Shown piece after piece: positions 63,939 through 64,000 of a stretch of 64,000 nt of DNA. Source of the DNA: Oscillospiraceae bacterium. GTDB lineage: Bacteria > Bacillota > Clostridia > Oscillospirales > Acutalibacteraceae. The notes under the pieces were generated by a model, which was not told where the DNA came from, ran no database searches, and saw only the letters and a list, made by a program, of their open reading frames with translations. Each line of letters begins with the position of its first letter. Within the stretch, counting starts at the first letter, position 1. Location: assembly GCA_015065965.1 (NCBI GenBank), contig SVPH01000011.1, forward strand, positions 1 to 64,000. The letters run 5' to 3'. Both the position numbers and the translations under genes were made by a program.

Positions 63939-64000
63939 ATCTCTGCCTCCTGCAGTTCACTCATCCTTGCGCACATCTGCTCCCATTCATCCATGGCAGC
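63935..64000 (-). CDS. 3' end of an upstream gene (partial)
   Basis: The last 21 codons (ending MCARMSELQEAEI) of a gene entering from beyond the window edge. Its TGA overlaps the ATG of the rhamnosidase gene, so it belongs to the same operon. Too short to identify. Confidence 0.6.
   Translation of the reverse strand, partial: AAMDEWEQMCARMSELQEAEI

Overview
The window reads as a piece of a spore-forming Firmicute chromosome, most likely a gut-type Clostridia/Oscillospirales member. Support seen directly: an alpha/beta-type small acid-soluble spore protein, a near-consensus forespore (sigma-G) promoter, A+T-rich TTGACA/TATAAT promoters with AGGAGG ribosome sites, a LexA/DinR-type GAAC-N4-GTTC box, an isoleucine T-box leader, an L27 with the cleavable Firmicute N-terminus next to its protease Prp, and gene orders familiar from Bacillus/Clostridium (lon-engB, phoH-ybeY-dgkA-era-yqzL-recO, uvrB-uvrA, rplU-prp-rpmA). 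The species assignment is an inference.

Layout. 1-2.8 kb: 3' part of a neutral-ceramidase-like gene and a GPH sugar transporter. 2.9-13.2 kb: SASP, then lon-engB-lysA-yfmF-yfmH-lgt-folD, then the promoter/leader-driven rplU-prp-rpmA cluster, closed by a bidirectional terminator. 13.2-18.1 kb: SOS-controlled uvrB-uvrA (minus). 18.2-20.1 kb: rfbA-rfbC and a DUF378 gene with its own forespore-type promoter. 20.1-23.5 kb (minus): DUF1858-trmK-nif3-rqcH. 23.7-32.1 kb: phoH-ybeY-dgkA-era-yqzL-recO running into a GPH transporter, a YibE/F membrane protein, a class II aldolase and an IolC-like kinase, followed by tRNA-Arg(CCG).

32.4-36.7 kb is an A+T-rich accessory insert next to the tRNA: an N6-adenine methyltransferase overlapping a PD-(D/E)xK-type nuclease candidate (probable restriction-modification pair), then a secreted beta/gamma-crystallin plus Vps62-like protein. 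36.7-40.8 kb (minus): HEYGH membrane protein, GPH transporter, DUF4364, araD (pentose use), zinc-ribbon membrane protein. 40.9-46 kb: a secreted SH3-repeat protein diverging from T-box-controlled ileS, with a secreted metallophosphoesterase behind ileS.

47.8-60.2 kb is the second accessory region. It starts with a short sequence that looks like the flanks of a serine recombinase gene joined without the gene, plus a DUF6061 gene. It continues with a CotH kinase-DUF4956-VTC polyphosphate polymerase operon divergent from a two-component system, three regulators (two XRE, one AraC/GyrI-like), a decapitated MobA/MobL relaxase, a small unknown protein and an intact large serine recombinase. 60.2-64 kb (minus): Gfo/Idh/MocA oxidoreductase, GNAT acetyltransferase, GH78 alpha-L-rhamnosidase and the last codons of one more gene. 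Three GPH symporters, araD, iolC/aldolase and GH78 together suggest growth on plant-derived pentoses, rhamnosides and inositol-type sugars.
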